Source: an uncultured Eubacteriales bacterium
GTDB lineage: Bacteria > Bacillota > Clostridia > Christensenellales > Aristaeellaceae
Reading direction: 5' to 3'
Assembly (NCBI GenBank): GCA_900316415.1
Contig: ONCV01000021.1
Location: forward strand, 1-38,554
Length of the DNA stretch: 38,554 nucleotides
How positions within the stretch are numbered: the stretch's first letter is position 1; each line of letters starts with the position of its first letter. The notes beneath the pieces were generated by a model. That model did not search any database and had not been told where the DNA came from. It saw only the letters and a list, made by a program, of their open reading frames with translations. A program made the translations under genes and the position numbers. Shown piece by piece: positions 1 to 8,800 of this stretch.

Positions 1-2
1 TT

Positions 3-86
3 GACAATGTCGATAACAGGGATTTCCTGACACAGCTGCTGACGGCTGTGTATGATGAATTGCCTGCTCCGAAAACAAAGAAATAG
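3..86 (+). CDS. C-terminal tail of an unknown protein (5' end outside window)
   Basis: An open frame enters from the left edge and gives 27 residues, ending LPAPKTKK and a TAG stop. It has no start inside the window, so it is the end of a gene lying mostly upstream. The fragment (…RDFLTQLLTAVYDEL…) looks like an amphipathic helix followed by a basic tail, but is too short to assign to a family. It converges on the truncated restriction gene on the other strand, with about 40 bases between the two stops. It could be chance, but the residue composition looks coding. Confidence 0.4.
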   Translation, partial: DNVDNRDFLTQLLTAVYDELPAPKTKK

Positions 87-127
87 TGAGATGAAAAAAC
101 GGTATCCTGCTTCCAGAATCTCTGGTG

Positions 128-1420
128 TCAGGATGCCATTTTGTATTCCCGCCTTTGGGCATTTGCGTCGATTTTCAAAAATGCGTCGATTTTTGGTTTC
201 GACTCAAAAAATGCGTCGATTTGCGTCGATTTTTTAGTTTCGTTGGTTTGTATCAAAGTTGGCAGGGTTTTTTCCAGAAACGTCAGGCTGGCCAGCTTTT
301 GTTGAAACTGTTTCAGCTTTTTTGTCTTTTCAGCTGGAATCTGAATGGCCCGGATCTCTGCCAGTTCCTTTTTCAGATCATCCAGGAACAGCGGATCTAT
401 CACCTTATGAATGTTTTCAATTGACGTGTAATGCATTCCCCCAGCCCGTCTGGTCTCCGGATTCAGCGTGGATTCAAACACAGCTCCGAATATTGTCGGG
501 CTTATCTCAGACCAGTTGAACTGAGCAGACTCCATCAACGTCTGCTTGATCGATTCCGTAATTTTCGGAATGACAATGTTTTCATCGGCGAATAAGCCGC
601 CATTGACGTAAGGAAACGCCGCAAGCTCATCTTCCAGATACTCATCTCGCTCTTCCGGCTTTGTATCCAGCACCTTAAACAGATCTATCAGAGCCCGGCG
701 AATATCCTTAGGCTCATACTGTCCGATGTAGCTGCTGAAAGCATCCTTTGCTCCAAAAAGCCCGGCGTCTTCCGCATACAGGCAGAAAACCAGTCGAACA
801 CAAAGCTTATTCAACGAACGCTGTGTATGAACAGCCATGGGATCGCTGTATTGCTCGAGAAAACGGTCATGTATGACTCCGACAAGCTCCCCCGCTTTCA
901 GGGACAGCTCCATTTCTCTTTTTAAGTGTTCATTACCGGTATCTACCAGAAACTTCAGACGGTAATAATCCGTTGGAAGATCAACCAGCTTGATGACCTG
1001 CGCTTCATTCTGCGGATGATCAAGGTCGTATATCCTGAATTCCTCAAAGTTGCAGGTGATAACCCAGCGCGGTACAGCCCCGCGTCCTTTCTCATCCAGA
1101 AGAGCGTGGACGTAACGTTGAGCTTGCTGCAGCGGGCTCAGTAAAGATCCATCAGACTGCGGTATCGGCGCCGTCAAAGATTTCCCAAGGCTTTTTTGTT
1201 CGATCAGAACCTTGGTTTTCGGGATGAAACCGTCGATGAAGGACGTGTGATCCAAATGGACCTGGTCCTCGAAGGAAATATATTCCGCCGGATGTTCTAC
1301 GCCGAAGACATCGCCAAGCAAAGACAGCCAGAATGGCTGACTCTGCCCCTTCTCATATCCTTTTCCCCGCCAGTAATCTACAAAATGCTTCGCTGCTGCC
1401 CGTTGCTGTACGTCTGTCAT
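128..1420 (-). CDS. MmeI-like type IIG restriction enzyme, truncated: nuclease and helical part only
   Basis: The 430-residue product matches the N-terminal half of MmeI-like bifunctional restriction-modification proteins. A PD-(D/E)XK-type site is visible as D63 followed by E74-Q-K76. A helical region follows, and then the stretch that normally leads into the methyltransferase (SEISPTIFGAVFEST, then GGMHYTS near residue 330). In intact relatives the phrase LASLTFL continues into the SAM-binding motif (DPACGSGNFL). Here it runs instead into EKTLPTLIQT and a tail of KIDAF-like repeats. The methyltransferase and target-recognition domains, normally another roughly 500 residues, are therefore absent. 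The start is supported by GGAG just upstream and an extended -10 promoter further up. Since MmeI-type enzymes find their site through the missing half, the product is probably inactive; this is inference. Confidence 0.75.
   Translation of the reverse strand: MTDVQQRAAAKHFVDYWRGKGYEKGQSQPFWLSLLGDVFGVEHPAEYISFEDQVHLDHTSFIDGFIPKTKVLIEQKSLGKSLTAPIPQSDGSLLSPLQQAQRYVHALLDEKGRGAVPRWVITCNFEEFRIYDLDHPQNEAQVIKLVDLPTDYYRLKFLVDTGNEHLKREMELSLKAGELVGVIHDRFLEQYSDPMAVHTQRSLNKLCVRLVFCLYAEDAGLFGAKDAFSSYIGQYEPKDIRRALIDLFKVLDTKPEERDEYLEDELAAFPYVNGGLFADENIVIPKITESIKQTLMESAQFNWSEISPTIFGAVFESTLNPETRRAGGMHYTSIENIHKVIDPLFLDDLKKELAEIRAIQIPAEKTKKLKQFQQKLASLTFLEKTLPTLIQTNETKKSTQIDAFFESKPKIDAFLKIDANAQRREYKMAS
165..232. 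repeat. Four copies of GCGTCGATTT at the broken end of the restriction gene
   Basis: Exact copies of GCGTCGATTT start at 165, 183, 213 and 223, separated by A/T-rich spacers such as CAAAAAT. The start-to-start distances are 18, 30 and 10 bases. The last is not a multiple of three, so the repeat is not kept by protein coding. It supplies the KIDAF-like tail of the truncated restriction protein. It may be a recombination footprint. Confidence 0.75.
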
Positions 1421-1487
1421 CTTCTTGTTCTCCGGTGAAAAGTGTTTCTGCTCAAAATCTTAGTCATGCTTGTCTGTTAACCATTGC

Positions 1488-1493
1488 ATTATA
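1488..1493 (-). promoter_or_regulatory. Extended -10 promoter for the truncated restriction gene
   Basis: On the minus strand the sequence reads TGcTATAAT, a perfect -10 with the TG extension, about 70 bases upstream of the start codon at 1420. The -35 region is weak (TTTTCT-like), which an extended -10 can tolerate. The truncated gene thus appears to have kept its promoter. Confidence 0.55.
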
Positions 1494-1661
1494 GCATCTT
1501 CCTTGTTTGAAGAAAAGACTCATACGGGAAAACAAAGGAACACAGAAAGATTCTGGCAGAAGGAGGAACTCTTCCGCCCTGGATCGAATTTACAGTTGTT
1601 CCGTATGATCTCCGTTATTCCTTCTGTACATGGTGCAGACCCTACCTGGGGAGCATTGGAA

Positions 1662-1695
1662 AACCCCGCAGATTTCAAAGTCTGCGGGGTTTTTT
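1662..1695 (+). terminator. Strong intrinsic terminator
   Basis: An 11-bp stem (AACCCCGCAGA at 1662-1672 with TCTGCGGGGTT at 1681-1691) closes an 8-base loop and runs into six T residues on the plus strand. The minus strand has a run of four T, so it could also stop leftward transcripts from the gene ending at 1868. Confidence 0.85.
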
Positions 1696-1836
1696 GCGCC
1701 CGAAACAAGCAGTCGTTTTATTGTGGTTCTCCTCTTGAATCGGGTATGGATATCCTGCTGCATTTTGGCATCGTTCAGTGATGATCTTTCTGCCGCATGC
1801 GGTCATCGGTTCAGAGCTCTGGAAAGTTGAAAAGCA

Positions 1837-1859
1837 GGATCGGTAGATCCGGTCTTTTT
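1837..1859. terminator. Weak bidirectional hairpin after the 1868-2629 gene
   Basis: GGATC-ggta-GATCC is followed by GGTCTTTTT on the plus strand and by TGCTTTT on the minus strand. The stem is only 5 bp. Its place directly after the minus-strand stop codon is the main support. Confidence 0.35.
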
Positions 1860-1867
1860 GATGCGGA

Positions 1868-2629
1868 TCAATCCGTGTCCAACAGCGGGGCAGAATCCCG
1901 GACAAGTTCGTCCCTCAGCGTCCGGAGCCTTTCCAGCTGATCCTCCTCGCCGGTAACGGTCAGATATACGGCGCCTTCCGCGCCCAGCGCGCCGCCTGCG
2001 GCCAGCAGCTCCGCCCGGGCGCCCGTCAGGGTTCGGATGGCGTCCAGCTCCGTGTACACCCGGCCGGGAAGGGGACAAAGCCGCGGCCCCTCGGCGTCGG
2101 CGCCGTTTGCGATCCGGGCCAGCTCCAGAATGGGTTTATCCACGCGCTTTTCCAGACCGATGGGAACGGTGATCTGGACCCGGCGGCCAATGGCGGCGGC
2201 CAGGATGGGAACGATGGTTCCCCCCTGGGGGTGACCGATGAGCGTGCCGGCTTCCGCCCCCGGCAGCCAGAGAGCGTTGGCTCCCTTGAGGATCATATCC
2301 CCCGGACCCAGCTCCGGCGCGATGTCGAAAACCGTTCGGTCGGTCCGGGCTTCCCCGTGGTCAATGAGCAGGTCGAAGGTGGTCTGAGCTCCGGAGAGCC
2401 TGGCGCCGGGTGCCACCGTGACGCCCCGGCGGAAGGAACCGGGATGCAGCTCCGCCGTGCTGCCGATTGCCCGCAGGGCTTCCTGGGCGACGCAGGCGTT
2501 GGTGGTTCCGGCGACAATCAGGAGCTTTCCGCGGTGCAGAACCTCCTGCACGGCGGGATCCGCCAGCAGGCCGCGTGCGATCAGCCTTTTTCCCATGGGA
2601 ACCGTGATCAGAATCTGAACCGTTTTCAT
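1868..2629 (-). CDS. Conserved protein of unknown function, Rossmann-like
   Basis: The product has 253 residues when started at the second methionine (MKTVQILITVPMGKRL…). I chose this start because AAAGAGGGCGG lies at the right distance before it, whereas the upstream ATG at 2653 has no such site. The sequence is rich in alternating beta strands and glycine turns: LLIVAGTTNACVAQEAL, then DMILKGANALWLPGAEAGTLIGHPQGG, then RVQITVPIGLEKRV. This suggests an alpha/beta nucleotide- or cofactor-binding fold, perhaps like the NagB/DeoR/LUD group, but I cannot place it in a named family. It has no signal peptide or membrane segment and is probably cytoplasmic. It is the only core gene here on the minus strand, divergent from the next one. 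Confidence 0.75.
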   Translation of the reverse strand: MKTVQILITVPMGKRLIARGLLADPAVQEVLHRGKLLIVAGTTNACVAQEALRAIGSTAELHPGSFRRGVTVAPGARLSGAQTTFDLLIDHGEARTDRTVFDIAPELGPGDMILKGANALWLPGAEAGTLIGHPQGGTIVPILAAAIGRRVQITVPIGLEKRVDKPILELARIANGADAEGPRLCPLPGRVYTELDAIRTLTGARAELLAAGGALGAEGAVYLTVTGEEDQLERLRTLRDELVRDSAPLLDTD

Positions 2630-2724
2630 GCGATCCGCCCTCTTTCCATTCATAATGAAACAGAATTCTCATCCCCTTCCTTATTCGCCGTCCGGGACGG
2701 AGATCCTTCCCGGGATGGAATTCC

Positions 2725-2753
2725 TTGAAACGGGGGAAGGATCGTAGTAAAAT
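2725..2753 (+). promoter_or_regulatory. Sigma-A-type promoter upstream of the 2847 gene
   Basis: TTGAAA (2725-2730), a 17-base spacer and TAAAAT (2748-2753). Transcription would start near 2760, at the edge of a 12-base perfect palindrome TCCCCCGGGGGA (2761-2772). The leader to the likely start codon is about 85 bases. Confidence 0.7.
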
Positions 2754-2846
2754 AACCCAATCCCCCGGGGGAAGAACGCCGGACGCAGGCTGCGGAAGCG
2801 AAGGAGCGGCGGGAAAACGGCCGGGATGAAGGGGCAGGGAACAGGC

Positions 2847-3452
2847 ATGGAGAAAAAGAAAATGCTGCGGCTGGCAGGAAAGATCCTGGGCGGCGTGCTG
2901 ACCGGGGTGGCGCTGATCGGGCTGTACCTGACGCTGGTGATCGCGCAGCCGCAGGAGGAGCCGGAGGAGAAGCAGGCGGCGCAGCCGGTGCTGCCCGCGG
3001 CCGGTTCCGTTTCGATCTCCGGAGAAGACGGGCTGCGGCAGCTGATGGCGGCTTTTCCGGCCCCGGTGATGAGCTTTATGAGCGGCAGCGGAATGGTGTT
3101 CGTGAAAGGGGAAGCGACGGACGTTCCCTGCAGGGGAGCCTATGGCAGAAAGCTGACGCTGTACTGGCAGACGGCGGAGGGGGTTCCGGTGACCCTGCAG
3201 AGCTATTATCCGGCGGACGCCGTGGAGCTGATGGGTATGGGGGATTATTACTTCAGCGGAAAGACGGGACCGGCGCTGTTTGGCAGGACCTCCGTCCGGA
3301 TGGAGAACCGGGAGACGATCCGCGTCCATGTGCTGGCGGAGGGAACGGGCCTGTACGCGCTGACGGTTCCGGCCGGGCTGGCCGGCTCGCTGTCAGATCT
3401 GTCCCGTTCTATCCAGCTGTTCGCGGACGGGCAGGAGGAGACCGAGGGGTAA
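2847..3452 (+). CDS. Membrane-anchored extracytoplasmic protein of unknown function
   Basis: From the ATG at 2847 the product has 201 residues; an in-frame ATG at 2826 would add seven. I prefer 2847 because a purine-rich AGGGAACAGG precedes it, but this is not decisive. After a basic MEKKKMLRLAGK start comes one hydrophobic segment (about residues 13-33: GGVLTGVALIGLYLTLVIA). An acidic PQEEPEEKQ linker and a roughly 150-residue predominantly beta domain follow. There is no lipobox. The hydrophobic segment could be an uncleaved anchor or a signal peptide. I recognise no catalytic motif. It lies 42 bases ahead of the esterase and probably shares its transcript. Confidence 0.7.
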   Translation: MEKKKMLRLAGKILGGVLTGVALIGLYLTLVIAQPQEEPEEKQAAQPVLPAAGSVSISGEDGLRQLMAAFPAPVMSFMSGSGMVFVKGEATDVPCRGAYGRKLTLYWQTAEGVPVTLQSYYPADAVELMGMGDYYFSGKTGPALFGRTSVRMENRETIRVHVLAEGTGLYALTVPAGLAGSLSDLSRSIQLFADGQEETEG

Positions 3453-3494
3453 GGGAAACAGGATTTCCCGGAAAACGGAACGGGGAGGATCGGC

Positions 3495-4553
3495 ATGGAT
3501 TATTCGCGGATGCGGCTGACGGGGCGGTGTCTGGAGGACGGCGGAACGCTGTGGATGACCTTTTCCCTCTGCGAGGCGGCCTTCCATCTGAAGGGAGCGA
3601 CGCGCCTGACGCTGCGCTTTGTGACGGCGGACCCGGCGGAGGACGCCGGAAGGCTGAATGTGGCGCCTCGCTTCGCCGTGGATCTGGACGGGAAAAGGTG
3701 CCTGGACCACCGGATGACGCGCGGAGAGGAAAGCTTTTCCTTTGGCCTGGAGGGAAACGGCGGGATCCATTCCGTCCGGGTGGTGAAGATGAGCGAATGC
3801 ACCCAGAGCATTCTGGGACTCGCCGCGGCGGAGACCGACGGCGAAATGAGTCCCTGGGAGCCGCAGGATCGGTGCATCGAATTCATCGGGGATTCGATCA
3901 CCTGCGGGTATGGCGTGGAGGCAAAGAGCGGCGGGGAAACCTTTTCCACCGCGACGGAAAACGCGGAAAAGAGTTATGCGGGACTGATCTGCGCCGGGCT
4001 CGGCGCCGCGCCGATGCTGACGGCCTTCAGCGGCTATGGCCTGGTCTCGGGTTACACGGCGGACCCCGGAACGGCGAACACCGACGAGCTGGTGCAGCCC
4101 TATTACGAAACCTTTGGCCGTCAGGAGTATGTGCTGCCCTCCGGCCGGCGCCTGCAGGAGATTCCCTGGGATTTTTCACGGAAGCGGCCGGAGCAGATCG
4201 TCCTCAACCTGGGGACGAACGACCTGTCCTGGTGCGGCACGGATCCGGAGCGGGCGGAGCGGTTCCGGCAGGCCTATGCCGCCTTCCTGCGCACGGTACG
4301 GAAGCGAAATCCGGAAAGCCGGATCCTCTGCGTGCTGGGACTGATGGGAACGGGCCTGAACGCGGCGATGGAGCAGGCGGTGGAGGACTATCGGAAGGAG
4401 ACCGGGGACGGAAGGATCCGCAGCCTGGCGGTCCCGGAGCAGGATGTGGACCGGGACGGAGCCGGCGCGGACATGCACCCCAGCGAACGAACCCAGCGCC
4501 GCTTCGCGGAGGTGATTCGGAAGGCTCTGGAGCAGGAAACGGCCAAAATGTGA
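3495..4553 (+). CDS. SGNH/GDSL esterase, similar to carbohydrate esterase family 2
   Basis: The product has 352 residues in two parts. Residues 1-120 are a beta-rich N-terminal domain, as in two-domain CE2 acetyl esterases. Residues 127-350 are an SGNH hydrolase domain. Visible motifs are GDSIT (132-136, nucleophile Ser134), GTND (240-243, oxyanion-hole Asn) and DMHPS (326-330, catalytic His328). Known members remove acetyl groups from plant xylan or other acetylated sugars. There is no signal peptide, so this copy should act inside the cell, perhaps on imported acetylated oligosaccharides; that is inference. GGGGAGG lies directly before the start. The neighbours do not reveal a sugar pathway. 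Confidence 0.88.
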   Translation: MDYSRMRLTGRCLEDGGTLWMTFSLCEAAFHLKGATRLTLRFVTADPAEDAGRLNVAPRFAVDLDGKRCLDHRMTRGEESFSFGLEGNGGIHSVRVVKMSECTQSILGLAAAETDGEMSPWEPQDRCIEFIGDSITCGYGVEAKSGGETFSTATENAEKSYAGLICAGLGAAPMLTAFSGYGLVSGYTADPGTANTDELVQPYYETFGRQEYVLPSGRRLQEIPWDFSRKRPEQIVLNLGTNDLSWCGTDPERAERFRQAYAAFLRTVRKRNPESRILCVLGLMGTGLNAAMEQAVEDYRKETGDGRIRSLAVPEQDVDRDGAGADMHPSERTQRRFAEVIRKALEQETAKM

Positions 4554-4593
4554 CGGAAATGTTTCACCTTGCCTTCCATATATGAAGAAGAGC

Positions 4594-4622
4594 TTGATGA
4601 AAATGTAAAAATGCGGTAAAAT
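4594..4622 (+). promoter_or_regulatory. Promoter for the lipoprotein-ftsK unit
   Basis: TTGATG (4594-4599), 17 bases, TAAAAT (4617-4622). The start codon at 4647 follows 24 bases later with GGAGGG between. The site lies in an AT-rich gap inside otherwise GC-rich DNA, which makes it stand out. Confidence 0.75.
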
Positions 4623-4646
4623 ATTTCCGATACGGAGGGATGCCGC

Positions 4647-5864
4647 ATGAAAGCGCGAAAGCTGATCTGCGCCGCTCTGTCGGCGCTTTTTCTGTGGACG
4701 GGGTGTGCCGCCGGAGCGGATGAGAAGGCGTCGGAGGCTTCCGCGAAACGGGAGGAAGAAGGAAATCTCCCGGCGGAGCAGCCTTCCCTGGAATGGATGG
4801 AGGATCGGGGGCTGGAGCTCGGGGACAGCGCGGTGAGCTACCCGGCGCTGCGGGAGGGAATCCTGCCGGAGGCGCTTCGGGACGCGATCAATGCCCGGAT
4901 TCTGGAGGACGGTGCAATCCCGGAATACACCGCGCGGATCAGCCAGCTGATCTCCGGCGGGAAGCTGCGGGTTTCCTGGAGAGGATCCGTGCTGGGACCC
5001 GTCTTTTCCTTCGCGGTGGCCGCGGAGGGGGCGGTGGTCACCCTGCGGTCCTCCTATGTGTGGACCGGGGGAAACATTGATCTGCAGGACGGCCGGGAGG
5101 TTTCCTGGGAGAAGCTGTTCTCCGACCCGGAGGCCGCCCGGGAGCGGATGGAAACCTATCTGGAGGAGAGCGTGGCGCCGGAGCTGAGCGCGCATTTGCT
5201 CAGCAGCGACATGACGCCCCTGCCGGAAAGGTTTCGGATGACGGAGCGGGGCATCGTCTGGATGTACCCCCGGGAGCGGCTGAGCACCCTGAGCGACCGG
5301 GCAGGGGATGTGCTGATTCCCTGGACGGCGCTGCGGGAGGAGCTGGATTCCTCGGAGGAGGGACTGCCCGCCCGGATGGGGATCACGGCCGGCCTGCGGA
5401 CGGAGGAAGACGCGGAGAAGCTGAAGGAACGGGCGGCGGCAGGAGAGATTCCGGGAATTCCCGCGCGGCTCGGGGACTCCGTGCAGGAGCTGACGGACCG
5501 GTGGCGCATGCTGACGGATCCGGATGTGGACGCCCTGGGGCGGGTCTTTGCCCTGGAGGGGGCGGAATTCCGCGGCGTCTATCTGCTGACGGATTATCTC
5601 AGCGAGAGCTGGGAGGAGAGCCGGGTGGAGGGAATCCGCGTGGAGGAAGGCGGCGTATATGGCCTGATTCCCGGAGAAACCGCCCGGGAGGACTGGCTCC
5701 GCCTGCTGGGCGAGCCGGATCATACCCTGGAGATGGACGCGGAGCTGGCGGAAGCCTATCGCACGGTTCCGGGGAAGCGGGATTATTACGTGTGCGGAGC
5801 GCACCGGCTGCAGCTGCAGGCGGACGGGACGGGGACGCTGGTGAGCGTCACCCTGTCCGAATAA
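4647..5864 (+). CDS. Lipoprotein with a DUF3298/RsiV-like region
   Basis: The 405-residue product starts with a lipoprotein signal: basic MKARK, a hydrophobic stretch and a lipobox-like LWTGC, giving a lipidated Cys20. An acidic linker follows. Residues about 50-230 alternate beta strands and helices with phrases such as VSYPALREG…LRDAINARILEDG, FSFAVAAEGAVVTLRSSYVWTGG and a late LIPWTALREEL. This pattern resembles the DUF4163/DUF3298 domains of PdaC- and RsiV-type extracellular proteins. Those are known for peptidoglycan deacetylase attachment and anti-sigma factors sensing lysozyme, but I see no catalytic deacetylase motif here. The C-terminal third is not recognised. It sits 18 bases before ftsK and very likely shares its message. 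Confidence 0.72.
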   Translation: MKARKLICAALSALFLWTGCAAGADEKASEASAKREEEGNLPAEQPSLEWMEDRGLELGDSAVSYPALREGILPEALRDAINARILEDGAIPEYTARISQLISGGKLRVSWRGSVLGPVFSFAVAAEGAVVTLRSSYVWTGGNIDLQDGREVSWEKLFSDPEAARERMETYLEESVAPELSAHLLSSDMTPLPERFRMTERGIVWMYPRERLSTLSDRAGDVLIPWTALREELDSSEEGLPARMGITAGLRTEEDAEKLKERAAAGEIPGIPARLGDSVQELTDRWRMLTDPDVDALGRVFALEGAEFRGVYLLTDYLSESWEESRVEGIRVEEGGVYGLIPGETAREDWLRLLGEPDHTLEMDAELAEAYRTVPGKRDYYVCGAHRLQLQADGTGTLVSVTLSE

Positions 5865-5882
5865 GGAAAACGGAGGAAATTT

Positions 5883-8800
5883 ATGGCTCAGCGGAGCAAT
5901 CGAAGACAGCCGGTCTATTCGGCGGATGCCCTGGCGCTGCGCTATCTCGGCGGACTGGCGCTGGTGGCGGTGGGCGTGATGATGTTCCTGGCGGTGGAGC
6001 TGAGGCTGGCCGGGAATGTTTTTGATGCCCTGCGCCAGCTGTGCTTCGGCCTGACGGGAGGCCTGGCGGTTCTGCTGCCGGCGCTGCCGGTCTGGGCGGG
6101 CGTTCTGGTGATCTGGTCCAGCCAGCGGAAGGCGCCGGTGAAGCCCTTTGTATACGCGTGCCTCGCGTTTCTGGCCCTGTGCGCTTTCATTGTCACGGTG
6201 ACCCATATCGGGCAGGAGGAATATCTGGGCATGCTGTCCCGGACCTCGGACGGCAGCTGGGGCGGCGTGATTCATCAGGGATTTCAGCAAAGCGTGACCC
6301 GGAAAGCCAGCGGCGGAGCGCTGGGCATTGTGCTGGCCTATCCCTTCTGGAGCCTGGTGGGAACCATTCTGAGCGCCATCGTTCTGCTGGGGCTGGTTTT
6401 GCTGTGCGCGCTGCTGGCGCTGAACCTGACGCCGGGAAGAATCCGGGACCTGGCTTCGGGACGGATTTCCCTGCGGCAGGGGAAGAGCCGTCCAAATCAG
6501 GAAGTCCGGGATCAGCAGCAGATTGCCTTCCAGCAGGAGCAGGAGCGCCAGCGCCAGATGGCCGCGCAGCAGCAGGCGATGATTGTACAGCAGCAGCAGG
6601 CCCAGGCGGCCGCGGCGCGGGCACAGCAGAATTCCGCCGCATGGCCCCGGACGCAGGCGGCCGCGCAGAGATGGCCGGAGCCCGTTCCGGGAGCCGTCGG
6701 AATGGATCCCCGGCAGGAAACGGAACCGCAGCATGTGGATCAGGGGCTGCGGGAATGGCAGCAGCAGCTGACGGACCAGATGTCCGTCATAAAAAACCGG
6801 AACCGGAAGAGCCGGATTTTTGACGGCGGGGATGCCGCACAGAGCGAAACCGGCAGCCTGGAACAGCCTGCGGAAAAGCGGAAGAGCCGGATCTTCGACC
6901 GGCAGGCAGCCGAAGCGCAGGATGCCCTGAACGCGGGGCAGGCCGGGGAGAAGCGGAAGAGCCGGATCTTCGACCGGACGGATTCCGCAGCGGAGCGGCC
7001 GGAGGCTGCCCGGAGCGGCGGACTGTTCCGCCGGCGGAACGAGGATGATGGGCTCAGCGATCTGACCCCGGCGGAGAAGCGCGAAGAGGGAATGGCCTAT
7101 CCGGTTACCGGCCGGCAGCGGCCGGCTAAGCCTTCCCGGGCCCGGCTGGAGCAGGAGCAGGTGGAGGAGGATCTGAACCGCTGGCGCGAGCCTGCGAAGC
7201 CGGCGATGCCCTCGGAAGAGGAGCCGACGCCTCCCTGGGAGACGGGAACGGAAGCCCCGGCCGAAGAGGCGGGACGCAGCCGGCGCCCGGAGCGGCCTGC
7301 GGCGAAGCCGTCCTCCGGCGAGGCCGGGAAGCTGTCGCCCTGGCAGGCCCAGGTGCAGCAGGCGGAGGAAGCCGCCCTGGCCCGGGGCGGGGAAACGAAG
7401 GACGCGGCGAAGCAAACCGGGCCGGAAAGCGCCGGGGAGAAAAGCCGGACGGAACCTCCGAAGCCCCAGCAGATGGTGATTCCGATGGGGGAGGCGACCC
7501 TGAAGAACCCCACCTGGAAGCCGGAACTGAAGGGAGTCGAACCCAGGGAGACGGAGAAAACGGAGGAATACTGGGAGCCGACGCCCTATTATGCGCCTCC
7601 CATCACGGATCTGAAAAAACCCGAAGCGGAGGTGCTGGACACCTCCGGGGAGGATGAGGAGCGGTCCAGGCTGCTGGAGGCGACCCTGGCCAACTTCAAC
7701 GTGCAGGCCCGGGTGGTGCATGTGACCCACGGGCCGGCCATCTCCCGGTTCGAGATGGAGCTGGCGCCGGGCACGAAGGTGAACAAGATTTCCTCCCTGG
7801 CGCAGGATATTGCCTACGGCATGCAGGCGACCTCGGTCCGCATCGAGGCGCCGATTCCGGGAAAGAGCCTGGTGGGCGTGGAGGTTCCCAATCCGAAGCG
7901 CGCCACGGTGAGCCTGCGGGAGGTGCTGGAGAGCCCGCAGATGCAGAACGCGAAATCCATTCTGACGGTGGCCCTGGGAAAGGACATCGCGGGCGTTCCC
8001 ATCGTGTGCGATCTGGCGAGGATGCCGCACATGCTGATCGCCGGCGCCACGGGATCGGGCAAATCCGTCTGCATCAATACCATCATCAACAGCCTGCTGT
8101 TCCGGGCGGGTCCGGACGAGGTGAAGATGATCCTGGTGGACCCGAAGGTCGTTGAGCTGCAGTGCTACAACGGCATTCCGCACCTGCTGCTGCCGGTGGT
8201 GAACGACCCCCATAAGGCAGCGGCGGCCCTGGCCTGGGCGGTGGCGGAGATGATGGAACGGTACGACAAATTTGCGGAGCGGGGAGTCCGGAACCTGGAG
8301 GGCTACAATGCGATTCTGGATCCGGGCGAAAAGCCCATGCCCCGGATCGTGATCATCATCGACGAGCTGGCGGACCTGATGATGGTCTGCAAGAAGGACG
8401 TGGAAGAGTATATCTGCCGCCTGACCCAGCTGGCCCGGGCGGCGGGCATCCATCTGATCGTGGCGACCCAGCGGCCGTCCGTGGACGTGATTACCGGCCT
8501 GATCAAGGCCAACATCCCCAGCCGGATCGCCTTCAAGACGGCCAGCTACGTGGATTCCAGAACCATTCTGGACCGGAACGGCAGCGAGCAGCTGCTGGGT
8601 CTGGGCGATATGCTTTATCTGCCGACGGGGGCGTTCTCGCCCACCCGGATCCAGGGCTGCTTCCTCTCTGACGCGGAGGTGAACCGGATCGTGGATCACG
8701 TGCGGCAGGCGAACCCCAGCTCCTATGATCCGGATGTGCTGGATAAGCTGGAGCAGCTGAGCCGCGGACAGGAGGAGGGACCCTCCATGGATGTGATCGG

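Larger units (their letters stand above)
1421..1867. other. Intergenic region with no convincing gene
   Basis: This 447-base stretch contains the promoter at 1488-1493, the strong hairpin at 1662-1695 and the weaker one at 1837-1859. The short open frames here overlap the hairpins and show no recognisable motif, so I do not call a gene. Plus-strand sequence ahead of the strong terminator may be the remains of a lost forward gene, but I cannot show this. Confidence 0.5.

Noticed and set aside
1470..1830. Short plus-strand frames between the restriction gene and the 1868 gene
   Set aside because: They run through two terminator hairpins, overlap each other and show no motif or good ribosome binding site.
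4176..8699. A 1,507-residue open frame on the minus strand opposite the esterase, lipoprotein and ftsK
   Set aside because: It is rich in Arg, His, Pro, Gly and Leu with no motif, and lies antisense to well-recognised genes. High GC and codon bias leave the opposite frame free of stops.
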